From Candidatus Sulfotelmatobacter kueseliae (lineage in GTDB: Bacteria; Acidobacteriota; Terriglobia; Terriglobales; Acidobacteriaceae): a DNA stretch of 64,000 bases. Location of the stretch: positions 53,391-117,390 of the forward strand of contig OMOD01000046.1 in NCBI GenBank assembly GCA_900290255.1, in the 5' to 3' direction. The notes below the pieces were generated by a model. That model searched no databases and was not told the origin of the DNA. It saw only the letters and a list, made by a program, of their open reading frames with translations. This document shows positions 9,879 through 17,874 of the stretch, in pieces (position 1 is the first letter of the stretch; every line of letters starts with the position of its first letter). The translations under genes and the position numbers were made by a program.

Positions 9879-10046
9879 ATGACCATGAACGATGTGTCCT
9901 CCGACAATCCGCGCACTCCGGCGACCAAGAAGCCGTACGAAAAGCCGTCTTTTCGCTACGAAAAGGTATTTGTGACCACCGCTCTTTTCTGCGGGAAGAT
10001 GAACACGACGCAACTCAGCTGCACTCACAACCTCAGTGCGTCATGA
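9879..10046 (+). CDS. Putative RiPP precursor peptide (55 aa)
   Basis: MTMNDVSSDNPRTPATKKPYEKPSFRYEKVFVTTALFCGKMNTTQLSCTHNLSAS; stop overlaps the peptidase start (ATGA at 10043-10046); followed by peptidase, HprK-like, PqqD-like and radical SAM genes. Confidence 0.75.
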   Translation: MTMNDVSSDNPRTPATKKPYEKPSFRYEKVFVTTALFCGKMNTTQLSCTHNLSAS

Positions 10047-10522
10047 AGCCTTCTCCACTGCTATTCGATGGTAAGCACGCCGTCAAATGCGAACTGGCGA
10101 GCGAGGTTCTGCGGTCGTCGGGGACCTTGCGCCTGCGGGTGATGGGCTGGAGCATGCTGCCCGCCGTGTGGCCCGGCGACACACTGGTGATTGAGCGCAT
10201 CGAGAGCGGCGGCGTTTCTGAAGGAGACATTGTGCTGTTTGCTCGCGATCGTCGCCTCTTCGCTCACCGCGTGCTGGCGAAGGGCAGCCCCGCCGGAGAT
10301 TCAACAATTCTGACCCGGGGCGACGCGATGCCCCAGCCCGATCCGCCCGTGGGAGATCGCGATCTACTGGGAAGAGTTGTTTTTATCCTGCGGGATGGAA
10401 AATGTATTGAGCCGAGCAAGACGCCGCGCTTTTCCGAGCGCGCGCTCTCGGCTGTGGTTCGAAATTCGGAAATCGCTGCCCGTGTCGTTGTGGGCGTACA
10501 CGGCATGCGCCAGACTTCATAG
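10043..10522 (+). CDS. S24/S26 (signal peptidase-like) serine peptidase, RiPP-operon associated
   Basis: LRVMGWSMLPAVWPGDTLVIERIESGGVSEGDIVLFARDRRLFAHRVL...ILTRGDAM: GxSMxPxxxPGD nucleophile box plus HRV and TRGD boxes. Confidence 0.85.
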   Translation: MKPSPLLFDGKHAVKCELASEVLRSSGTLRLRVMGWSMLPAVWPGDTLVIERIESGGVSEGDIVLFARDRRLFAHRVLAKGSPAGDSTILTRGDAMPQPDPPVGDRDLLGRVVFILRDGKCIEPSKTPRFSERALSAVVRNSEIAARVVVGVHGMRQTS

Positions 10523-10537
10523 GAGTTGGGTTTTCCC

Positions 10538-11353
10538 TTGCCAGAGTTAACCGCCGAAGTTGAACGCTTCAGCCTCGTGATTGCAATCGGAGGCATGCCC
10601 ATCCGTGTCAACACGGCCGATCCGGACTTTCTCGCCTTGCTCGAGGGCCGCTATTCGGGTTTTCTGGGCTCGTCGGAGAATGCGGAAGTGGAATTCGAGG
10701 TTGAGCTCGTTCGGCCCGGCTTTGCCGATCCCGCGGCTGAAGTGCGTGTCACCCATCGCATGGGCCGGTGGTCGTTGACGCGCGGCGATTTTCGCGCCGA
10801 ATGGGAGCCGGCGTCCCGGCGCGGCTGGATTCGCCAGTCAGCCAATCCCTACTCGATCGATGCCGTTCTTCGGATCGTTCATTCGCTGGTTCTGGCCCGG
10901 CAGGGAGGCTTCCTGCTGCATTCGGCCAGCGCTCTGCGCAATGGGAAGGCATTTCTTTTCGCGGGAGTTTCCGGCGCAGGAAAGACCACGATTTCCCGTC
11001 TGGCTCCTCCCGACGCCACGCTTTTGACCGACGAGATTTCTTATATCCGCAGGCACGACGCAGGCTATGTTGCGTTCGGTACTCCGTTTACCGGGGAACT
11101 GGCCAAGCTGGGCGAAAACGTTTCGGCGCCGTTAGCGGCGCTCTATTTGCTGGCGCAAGGTCCGGAGAACCGGATCGACCCGGTTGCCCCCGGCGAGGCC
11201 GCCCGCTCCCTTCTTGCTAATGTTTTGTTTTTCGCGGAAGATGAGGAACTGGTGCGGGCGGCATTCCATTCCGCTTTCGAGTTCGTAAGCCGGGTGCCGG
11301 TCTCGCGCCTGACATTTGTGCCCGATGCCCGGGTGTGGGAGTTGATTCGATGA
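10538..11353 (+). CDS. HPr kinase-like protein (RiPP-associated HprK-related kinase)
   Basis: GGFLLHSASALRNGKAFLFAGVSGAGKTTISRL...LLTDEISYI: P-loop and HprK-like context; probable TTG start at 10538 downstream of TAGGAG (ORF track start 10526). Confidence 0.8.
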   Translation: MPELTAEVERFSLVIAIGGMPIRVNTADPDFLALLEGRYSGFLGSSENAEVEFEVELVRPGFADPAAEVRVTHRMGRWSLTRGDFRAEWEPASRRGWIRQSANPYSIDAVLRIVHSLVLARQGGFLLHSASALRNGKAFLFAGVSGAGKTTISRLAPPDATLLTDEISYIRRHDAGYVAFGTPFTGELAKLGENVSAPLAALYLLAQGPENRIDPVAPGEAARSLLANVLFFAEDEELVRAAFHSAFEFVSRVPVSRLTFVPDARVWELIR

Positions 11354-11676
11354 GCAGGCTTTTTGTGGCCCGGAATCCGCGGGTGGCGGCACGTTGTCTC
11401 GACGGCGAAATGATGATCATGTCCGCCCGGGATTCGACTCTCTTCACCCTGAACCGCACCGCCACCATCCTTTGGCAGGCGGCCGACGGAACCACGCCGC
11501 TGGATGAGATCGTGCAGTCTCGGATTTGCCCGGAATTCGAAGTTGAGCCCGCCGAGGCGCTCAAAGACGCCGAAACCCTGGCTCGTGAACTGGCCGGCCA
11601 TGAGATCCTGCAGATTTCCGAAGAACCGATTCCGCAACGGAATGCGCCGGGAGAATCACCAGGAGAATCCCGATGA
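11350..11676 (+). CDS. PqqD-like peptide chaperone / RiPP recognition element protein
   Basis: RNPRVAARCLDGEMMIMSARDSTLFTLNRTATILWQAADGTTPLDEIVQ...LARELAGHEIL: PqqD-like winged-helix pattern; ATGA overlap with both neighbours. Confidence 0.88.
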   Translation: MSRLFVARNPRVAARCLDGEMMIMSARDSTLFTLNRTATILWQAADGTTPLDEIVQSRICPEFEVEPAEALKDAETLARELAGHEILQISEEPIPQRNAPGESPGESR

Positions 11677-12782
11677 GCGGCCTCCTGGAGGAAATGACGG
11701 TAAGGGCGCTGGCCCGCAACATTCCGCTCAGCGTGCAGCTCGATCTGACCTACCGCTGCAATGAGCGCTGCGTTCACTGCTATCTCGACCATAACGACCA
11801 TGGCGAGATGACGACCGCGGAAATCAAGCACCTGCTCGACGAGATGGCCGACGCTGGTGTCTTCATTCTGACCCTGAGCGGCGGCGAAATTTTCCTGCGC
11901 AAGGATTTCTTCGAGATTTTCGAGTACGCCCGGCGGCGCTTAACGTTCTGCGTGAAGCTCAAGACCAACGCCATCCTGATTAAAGAGCGCGAGGCCGCCC
12001 GCATTCGCGATCTCGGCGTTGAATCCATCCAGATCAGCATTTATTCCCACCGCCCCGAAGTTCACGACGCCATCACGCTCGTGCCGGGCTCGCTCGAGCG
12101 CTCTTTGAATGCGATTCGCTTTCTCAAGTCCCAGGGGCTGCGCGTCGTCATTGCCAACGTGCTGATGACCCTGAATGCGCAGGACTATACCGGCGTTCGC
12201 GCCCTGGCCGACGAACTGGATGTCGACTGCACGCTCGATCCGACCATCACGCCCATGATGGATGGCAACCGTTCGGTGCTGAGCCTGAGCGTGGACCAGA
12301 GTGCCCTGCGGCAAGTCTTCCGCGACGGGGCGCTGGTGGGGAATGTGGACGAATTTTGCGCCATCCCGGCTCCGGCTCACGAGAATGATCTTGCGACCCT
12401 GCCCTGCAGCGCCAGCCACACCGCTTGCTATGTTTCGCCCTACGGCGATGTTTTTCCCTGCGTCCAGTTCCCTTTGCCCACCGGCAACGTGCGGAAGCAG
12501 CGGTTTATCGACATCTGGCGGCACTCGGATCAGATGAATGAAGTCCGTTCGATCCGCATGAAGGATCTGCCCACTTGCAGCCAGTGCACCCACGTGGCGA
12601 ATTGCACGCGCTGTCCGGGGCTGGCGTTTATGGAAGGAAACATGCGCGGGCCTTCCACGCAGGATTGCGAGAAGTCATTTGCGAGGACCGGAGTTCCGTC
12701 GGCGAATATGCTGGCGAAAGGGCGCAGGGCGGCGAATTTGATCCAAATTCGGTCGCTTCCGTCCCTTACCGCAACGGCTTGA
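11673..12782 (+). CDS. Radical SAM/SPASM peptide-modifying enzyme
   Basis: CNERCVHCYLDHND (CxxxCxxC) and a C-terminal Cys-rich SPASM region (ACYVSPYGDVFPCVQFPLPTGNVRKQRFIDIWRHS...CSQCTHVANCTRCPG). Confidence 0.93.
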   Translation: MSGLLEEMTVRALARNIPLSVQLDLTYRCNERCVHCYLDHNDHGEMTTAEIKHLLDEMADAGVFILTLSGGEIFLRKDFFEIFEYARRRLTFCVKLKTNAILIKEREAARIRDLGVESIQISIYSHRPEVHDAITLVPGSLERSLNAIRFLKSQGLRVVIANVLMTLNAQDYTGVRALADELDVDCTLDPTITPMMDGNRSVLSLSVDQSALRQVFRDGALVGNVDEFCAIPAPAHENDLATLPCSASHTACYVSPYGDVFPCVQFPLPTGNVRKQRFIDIWRHSDQMNEVRSIRMKDLPTCSQCTHVANCTRCPGLAFMEGNMRGPSTQDCEKSFARTGVPSANMLAKGRRAANLIQIRSLPSLTATA

Positions 12783-12786
12783 GTCC

Positions 12787-13974
12787 GTGCCTGCGGGTTC
12801 TACCGAAATCATGCCCGGGACTGGCCCCACCCTCGATACCGAGTGGTCCATTCTGCTAGCCGCCTGTTCCGCGATAGCACCCGAACAAAAACGAGAGCGC
12901 CTTTTGCCGCTCCTTCAGCAAACGGTCCGGTGGCAAAGGCTGTTCGCACTTGCCGATCACCACGGCACTCAGCCACTTCTATATCAGGCGCTCTCCCGCC
13001 TTGAGAACACGGTTCCTCCCGTCGAGATGCATTCGCTGAGGCAAAGCTGCCAGGCGAATCTGCGCAAGGCCCTGTTGCTTTCGCGCGAGTTGATTCGAAT
13101 CATGGAGCATCTTGCCACGCTTGACATCGAAGTGATGCCCTACAAAGGCCCGGCTCTGGCGGAATTGCTTTATACAGATATCGCTCTGCGGCAGTCCGGC
13201 GACATCGACCTGTTGATTCATCCGCGGGACCTGCCTTCGATCCTTGATGCGGCCCGTGAACTCGGGTACGCGCCGCACCAACATCTCTCCGCCTGGGAAG
13301 AACGCGCCTATCTGAAATCGGGATACGAATATGCCTTCGATGGCCCGGCCGGGCCGAATCTCCTGGAACTGCAATGGGCGATTCAGCCGCGGTTCTACGC
13401 CGTTGATTTCGACATGAACGGTTTGTTCCAACGCGCAGTCACCCTCACCGTGGCCGGCCGACAGATGAAGACGCCGTCACCCGCGGACTATTTTCTGATT
13501 CTGTCGCTGCATGCGGCCAAGCATGTGTGGGGAAGGCTGGTCTGGCTGTGCGACATCGCGCAGCTGATGAGCAGGCCAGGCCTCGATTGGAACTGGATCG
13601 GATCGCAAGCGCAAGACCTGGGCATCGCGCGCCTCTTGCGCATCACCCTGCTCGCGGCGCACCAGTTGCTGGGCGCTTCGATCCCTGCTGCAGCCGAGCA
13701 GACCATCCCGGAAGATCGTGCGACACCTGCATTGGTGCAAGAAATTCAGGCTCACATCGTCAGCGAGTCCGCCTTCAACGTCGAGTCGTTGGCCTACTTT
13801 CGCCTGATGCTGCGCCTGCGCGAAAGACGCTCCGATCGGCTGCGGTTTCTCGCCCGTCTGGTGTTTACTCCCGGCCCCGGCGAATGGGCGGCGGTTCGAC
13901 TGCCGCGGCTGCTGTTCCCCTTGTATCCCCTGGTCCGGCTTGCGCGTCTGGCGACGAGGCCGATCCGCACTTGA
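12787..13974 (+). CDS. Nucleotidyltransferase family protein (PF14907-like)
   Basis: VMPYKGPALAELLYTDIALRQSGDIDLLIHPRDLPSIL; 5 bp after the radical SAM stop. Confidence 0.85.
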   Translation: MPAGSTEIMPGTGPTLDTEWSILLAACSAIAPEQKRERLLPLLQQTVRWQRLFALADHHGTQPLLYQALSRLENTVPPVEMHSLRQSCQANLRKALLLSRELIRIMEHLATLDIEVMPYKGPALAELLYTDIALRQSGDIDLLIHPRDLPSILDAARELGYAPHQHLSAWEERAYLKSGYEYAFDGPAGPNLLELQWAIQPRFYAVDFDMNGLFQRAVTLTVAGRQMKTPSPADYFLILSLHAAKHVWGRLVWLCDIAQLMSRPGLDWNWIGSQAQDLGIARLLRITLLAAHQLLGASIPAAAEQTIPEDRATPALVQEIQAHIVSESAFNVESLAYFRLMLRLRERRSDRLRFLARLVFTPGPGEWAAVRLPRLLFPLYPLVRLARLATRPIRT

Positions 13975-13997
13975 ATGGAAAATTGCAGTCCGGAGCT

Positions 13998-15194
13998 CTA
14001 AGCAGGCCGCTCCGGCGACGCCGGTTTCCATTCTCGCAGGAACAGAAGGATCATCGCCGCGCCTCCGATAAGCGGCACCGCGAGTCCCGCCTTGAGCGTC
14101 CCGAAGCGATTCGAAGCCACTCCCACCACCCATGGAAGCGATGCCCCTCCCAGGTTGGATAGCGTGAACATCACCGAGCCGACTCGGGAAGCTTCGGAGC
14201 CAAATTCATGCGACAACATGGAAATCGTAATCGGATACACGCCCGAGAGCCCCAATCCAGCCAGACAGGCGCTCACGCCTACTCCGAGCAAATCATGCGA
14301 CAACACCAGCCCGGCCATGCCTGCGCACGCAACTACAAGTCCGATCTGCACCAGCCGGACGTCGGCGATTTTGCGCAGCAGCAGTGGTGCCAGCCACCGG
14401 CCAAGCATGAGTGAGGAATAAAAAAAAGCCGGTGTGATCACCGCCGTGGCCGCCGTCATGCTGCCCAGTGCCTTCGAATACGATGCGACCCACCCCCCGA
14501 TCGCGTTCTCCGTACCGACATAGATAAAGAACAACGCTGCCAAGGCGGGCACCGCGCCGTGGCGCCAGTTCATCGCCGGCTTTGTCTCTCCGCTTTGATT
14601 TTTAGGGGCGGCCGGTTCCTTGATCCACGAGGGCATGACCGCGATGCCGATCGCCACCAGCAGGGAAAAAACCGCCACTGCCCCGAGCAAAAGCGGGACC
14701 CGGTGACTTTTCGCAGCTGCCGCAACCAGGAACGGGCACGCCACGGCTCCCGCACTCCAGCAGAAGTTGAGCAGGTTCAAAGTCGCGCTTCGCCGCTCGG
14801 GATTGACTTCCGCCACCAGCAAATTCGCCGCCGGCACCGTCAGTCCAAGACCAGCTCCATAGGCCGCGATCGAGATGATCCCCAGCAGCCGTGGACCAGC
14901 CAGCAGCAGAGCCACGCCCGCGGCCGTGAGCACCAGACCGGACTTGATCGGCAACCGGAATCCCCAGCGCGAAGCCAGCGCACCCGAAACCGCGACCGCC
15001 AAGGTTGACGCTACATATTGCGCCGTAAACAAGGCGCCTGCCTGAGAATAGTTCAACGACCACCGTGCCGAAAGTGTTGGCAGCATGGGACCGAGCAGCA
15101 CCGTTACAATACCCACCGGAACGAACGCCATGCAGGCGGCAAGAGTCAGCGCCCGGGCGGAATCTGGAGCTTGCGGTCTGTCGGACGCGGGCAT
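13998..15194 (-). CDS. MFS transporter
   Basis: 398 aa, ~12 hydrophobic segments (AACMAFVPVGIVTVLLGPMLPTLSARWSLNYSQAGALFTAQY...). Confidence 0.85.
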   Translation of the reverse strand: MPASDRPQAPDSARALTLAACMAFVPVGIVTVLLGPMLPTLSARWSLNYSQAGALFTAQYVASTLAVAVSGALASRWGFRLPIKSGLVLTAAGVALLLAGPRLLGIISIAAYGAGLGLTVPAANLLVAEVNPERRSATLNLLNFCWSAGAVACPFLVAAAAKSHRVPLLLGAVAVFSLLVAIGIAVMPSWIKEPAAPKNQSGETKPAMNWRHGAVPALAALFFIYVGTENAIGGWVASYSKALGSMTAATAVITPAFFYSSLMLGRWLAPLLLRKIADVRLVQIGLVVACAGMAGLVLSHDLLGVGVSACLAGLGLSGVYPITISMLSHEFGSEASRVGSVMFTLSNLGGASLPWVVGVASNRFGTLKAGLAVPLIGGAAMILLFLREWKPASPERPA

Positions 15195-15251
15195 GAAAAG
15201 GGCCGGGGCGTTATGTTATCACTTGCACCAGAACGAAACGTGGTTTGGATG

Positions 15252-16295
15252 TTAGCAGGAACCGCGAGCCTTGCCGGTAGACTCACGCACGATCAACTCG
15301 GGTTCGATGGTGATCTCCGCCCGATATTTTTTCTTCCCTTCAATGCGTTCCAGCAGGCTCTGGGCAGCTACTTCTCCCATCCGTTTCAAAGGCTGTCTTA
15401 CCGTAGTTAGACTGGGAGTCTGCCACGCCGCGCTGGGAATGTCATCAAAGCCCATCACCGAAACATCCTGGGGAACGCGAAGCCCCTGTTCCTGAAAAGC
15501 CCGAATGGCGCCGATCGCGGAAATATCATTGTATGCAAACAACGCCGTGAACCGCTTCCTGCGCTCCAACAGCTGCTTGGCAAACGGATACCCTATCATC
15601 GGCGTCGGGTCGTCGCTGTCGAGTTGCACCACCAACTCGGGATCGATCTCCAGCCCAATCTCCCTGGCTACCCGGCAGATCGACTCCCACCGATCCTTCG
15701 AATCCGAGCTCGTGGGCTGGCCCTTCATAAAAGCGATGCGTTCGTGGGACAGTTCCTGCAAATGGCGGAGAGCCAAAACCGCAGCCCGCCCATGATCGAG
15801 GACAATGTTGGTGACTCCCTTTACTTTCTTGTGGCCGGCGACGGCCACCGTAGGCAACGCGGGCGGTTCATACACGGTCGTATCCACCGTGATGATACCC
15901 TCGACGCCGCGCTCGGAAAGGATGTGCGAGTATCGCTCCAGCAATTCAGGATCGTGGCGGTGAGCCACGGTCAGGAAGAAATAGTTGCGCTTCCTCAGGT
16001 ACTGCTCGATCCCACTGATGACCGCTGAGCCGTAGGCGTCGCCAATCTCTTCCGCAATCACTCCTACGGTATACGTCCGCTTGTTGCGCAGCGTGCGGGC
16101 AAAAAAATTCGCCCGGTAGTTGAGCTCCTTGGCCGCCGCGTGGATCCGATTCTTGGTGGCTGGTGGAATGGAGCGGGACGACGGCGCGTTGTTGAGAACC
16201 GCCGATACCGTGCCGGGAGTAAGCCCCAAGTGCTGGGCTACGGTTTTGAGTGTGACGACTGCTGGTTTCTTGCGAGAGCTCCTGTCCTGGCCCAT
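15252..16295 (-). CDS. LacI family transcriptional regulator
   Basis: VTLKTVAQHLGLTPGTVSAVLNNAPSSRSIPPATKNRIHAAAKELNYRANFFARTL HTH, then periplasmic-binding-like domain (DVSVMGFDDIPSAAWQTPSLTTVRQPLKRMG). Confidence 0.95.
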   Translation of the reverse strand: MGQDRSSRKKPAVVTLKTVAQHLGLTPGTVSAVLNNAPSSRSIPPATKNRIHAAAKELNYRANFFARTLRNKRTYTVGVIAEEIGDAYGSAVISGIEQYLRKRNYFFLTVAHRHDPELLERYSHILSERGVEGIITVDTTVYEPPALPTVAVAGHKKVKGVTNIVLDHGRAAVLALRHLQELSHERIAFMKGQPTSSDSKDRWESICRVAREIGLEIDPELVVQLDSDDPTPMIGYPFAKQLLERRKRFTALFAYNDISAIGAIRAFQEQGLRVPQDVSVMGFDDIPSAAWQTPSLTTVRQPLKRMGEVAAQSLLERIEGKKKYRAEITIEPELIVRESTGKARGSC

Positions 16296-16320
16296 GATTT
16301 CACACCCCGAAGGGGCCTCG

Positions 16321-17679
16321 TCATCCTTTTGCGTAGCGCTCACTGTTTGGCCTGGACCCGCTCACGGCGTAGAACAGGATGTACAAATAGCAGAATGTTG
16401 CAACGATGAGTGCGTAGTGAATACCTTGGCCCCAGCTCAGTTCGCCTTGGGTCATCGTGGGATAGTGGGCGTGATTAATAGCGTCAGCAATCTTGCCGAC
16501 GATCCACGGAATTGCAGCTCCCCCCACAATTGCAGTGTTCAAGATGCCTGATCCATCGCCCGTAAGCTGCCCAAGCTCTGCGATACCGCTCGTGAAGATG
16601 CAGGGGAACATGATGGAGTTGAACAGGCCTACGGATAGGATGGACCACATCGCCACAGGTCCATTGGTGGCAACCGAAACTGCTACCAGCAGAGCCGTCA
16701 GGATGGCGCAGAACGCCAGCACCCGCGAAGTTTTCACCTTCTGGAGAACCGCCGATCCAATGAACCGGCCCACCATCGCTCCGAGCCAATAGACAGATAT
16801 GTATCGTGCAGCAACCGCCTTTGCTGCGAGGTAGCGAGCCGCAGGGTCCACCACATTCGACGCAAAATGTCCGATATTGTTCAGCGCGAGATAGTTGGAT
16901 ATTGAGCTACCTATCGCAACCTCGGCGCCAACATACACGAAGATTCCGACTGCGCCGAAAACCAGGTTCGGATGCTGCCACACGGAATCTCCGATTTTCT
17001 GGCCGATGCGATGCTCGGCGGCTTCCATTTTGGGGAGCCTGAAGACGGCAAACAATACTGCCAGCAGAACGAGAACAATCGCAAAGAAATAGACGTAGAG
17101 CTTCACTACCGCATCCTGCGATGCGCTTTGTGCCGCGGCGTTCACCGATTCTTTAAGGATCAGCCTGGCTCCGACCCAGGGGAAAACGGCAGTCCCGAGA
17201 GAGTTAAAAGCCTGGGTCAGGACCAACCGACTGGAAGCGGTTTCGGGCCTGCCCAGCACGGCTACATAGGGATTCGCCGCAACTTGCAGCACTGTGATGC
17301 CGGCGGCGAGGATCAACAAAGCTGTCAAGAAAAAGGGGAAAGACGGGATCTTCGCCGCCGGATAAACCAACAGGCAAGCCGCAACCATGGTGCTCAGCCC
17401 CACGATAATCGCCCGTTTGTATCCGATCCAGTCGATGATCCTCGCCGACGGAATAGAGAAAACAAAATAGGCGAAAAAAAACGCCGTTTGAATCAGAAAA
17501 CTCTGAGCCAGGTTTAAGTTGAAAACGTTTTGCGCGAAAGGAATCAGTACGTCATTGAGCGACGTCAGCGATCCCCATATGAAGAACAGTGTCGTCAAAA
17601 CAGCCAGCGGAGCACGGTAGTCCTGCTTGGTTCGGGGTGCGGTTACCGTTGTGGAGGTATTGGGGGCTGTCATTGCCAT
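16321..17679 (-). CDS. Sugar MFS transporter, FucP-like (L-fucose/glucose/galactose permease)
   Basis: FFIWGSLTSLNDVLIPFAQNVFNLNLAQSFLIQTAFFFAYFVFSIPSARIIDWIGYKRAIIVGLSTMVAACLL...LQVAANPYVAVLG. Confidence 0.93.
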   Translation of the reverse strand: MAMTAPNTSTTVTAPRTKQDYRAPLAVLTTLFFIWGSLTSLNDVLIPFAQNVFNLNLAQSFLIQTAFFFAYFVFSIPSARIIDWIGYKRAIIVGLSTMVAACLLVYPAAKIPSFPFFLTALLILAAGITVLQVAANPYVAVLGRPETASSRLVLTQAFNSLGTAVFPWVGARLILKESVNAAAQSASQDAVVKLYVYFFAIVLVLLAVLFAVFRLPKMEAAEHRIGQKIGDSVWQHPNLVFGAVGIFVYVGAEVAIGSSISNYLALNNIGHFASNVVDPAARYLAAKAVAARYISVYWLGAMVGRFIGSAVLQKVKTSRVLAFCAILTALLVAVSVATNGPVAMWSILSVGLFNSIMFPCIFTSGIAELGQLTGDGSGILNTAIVGGAAIPWIVGKIADAINHAHYPTMTQGELSWGQGIHYALIVATFCYLYILFYAVSGSRPNSERYAKG

Positions 17680-17874
17680 GAGTCCTGTATCCGTCCTTCA
17701 AGAGAAAGCCTGTAAACTGAGAACCTCGCATGATAGCATCGAACGTTCTTGAGCTTTGAGTTTTTCTTGGGGCGGAAACTGACTCCGTCCTCTACAAAAT
17801 CGTTCCTCTAGTTGCACATCATATTCCCTGCAGAGGCTCTGCGCAGGCGTAAACTCTTTCGTCAGGTCAAATTC

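Noticed and set aside
9879-13974. Canonical PQQ biosynthesis cluster (PqqA/PqqD/PqqE-like genes)
   Set aside because: Small peptide lacks the PqqA Glu-x3-Tyr motif, and no pqqB/pqqC are present; kinase, S24/S26 peptidase and nucleotidyltransferase do not belong to PQQ synthesis
9879-13974. Canonical lasso peptide cluster
   Set aside because: No asparagine-synthetase-like cyclase and no transglutaminase-like B2 protease; radical SAM enzyme present instead
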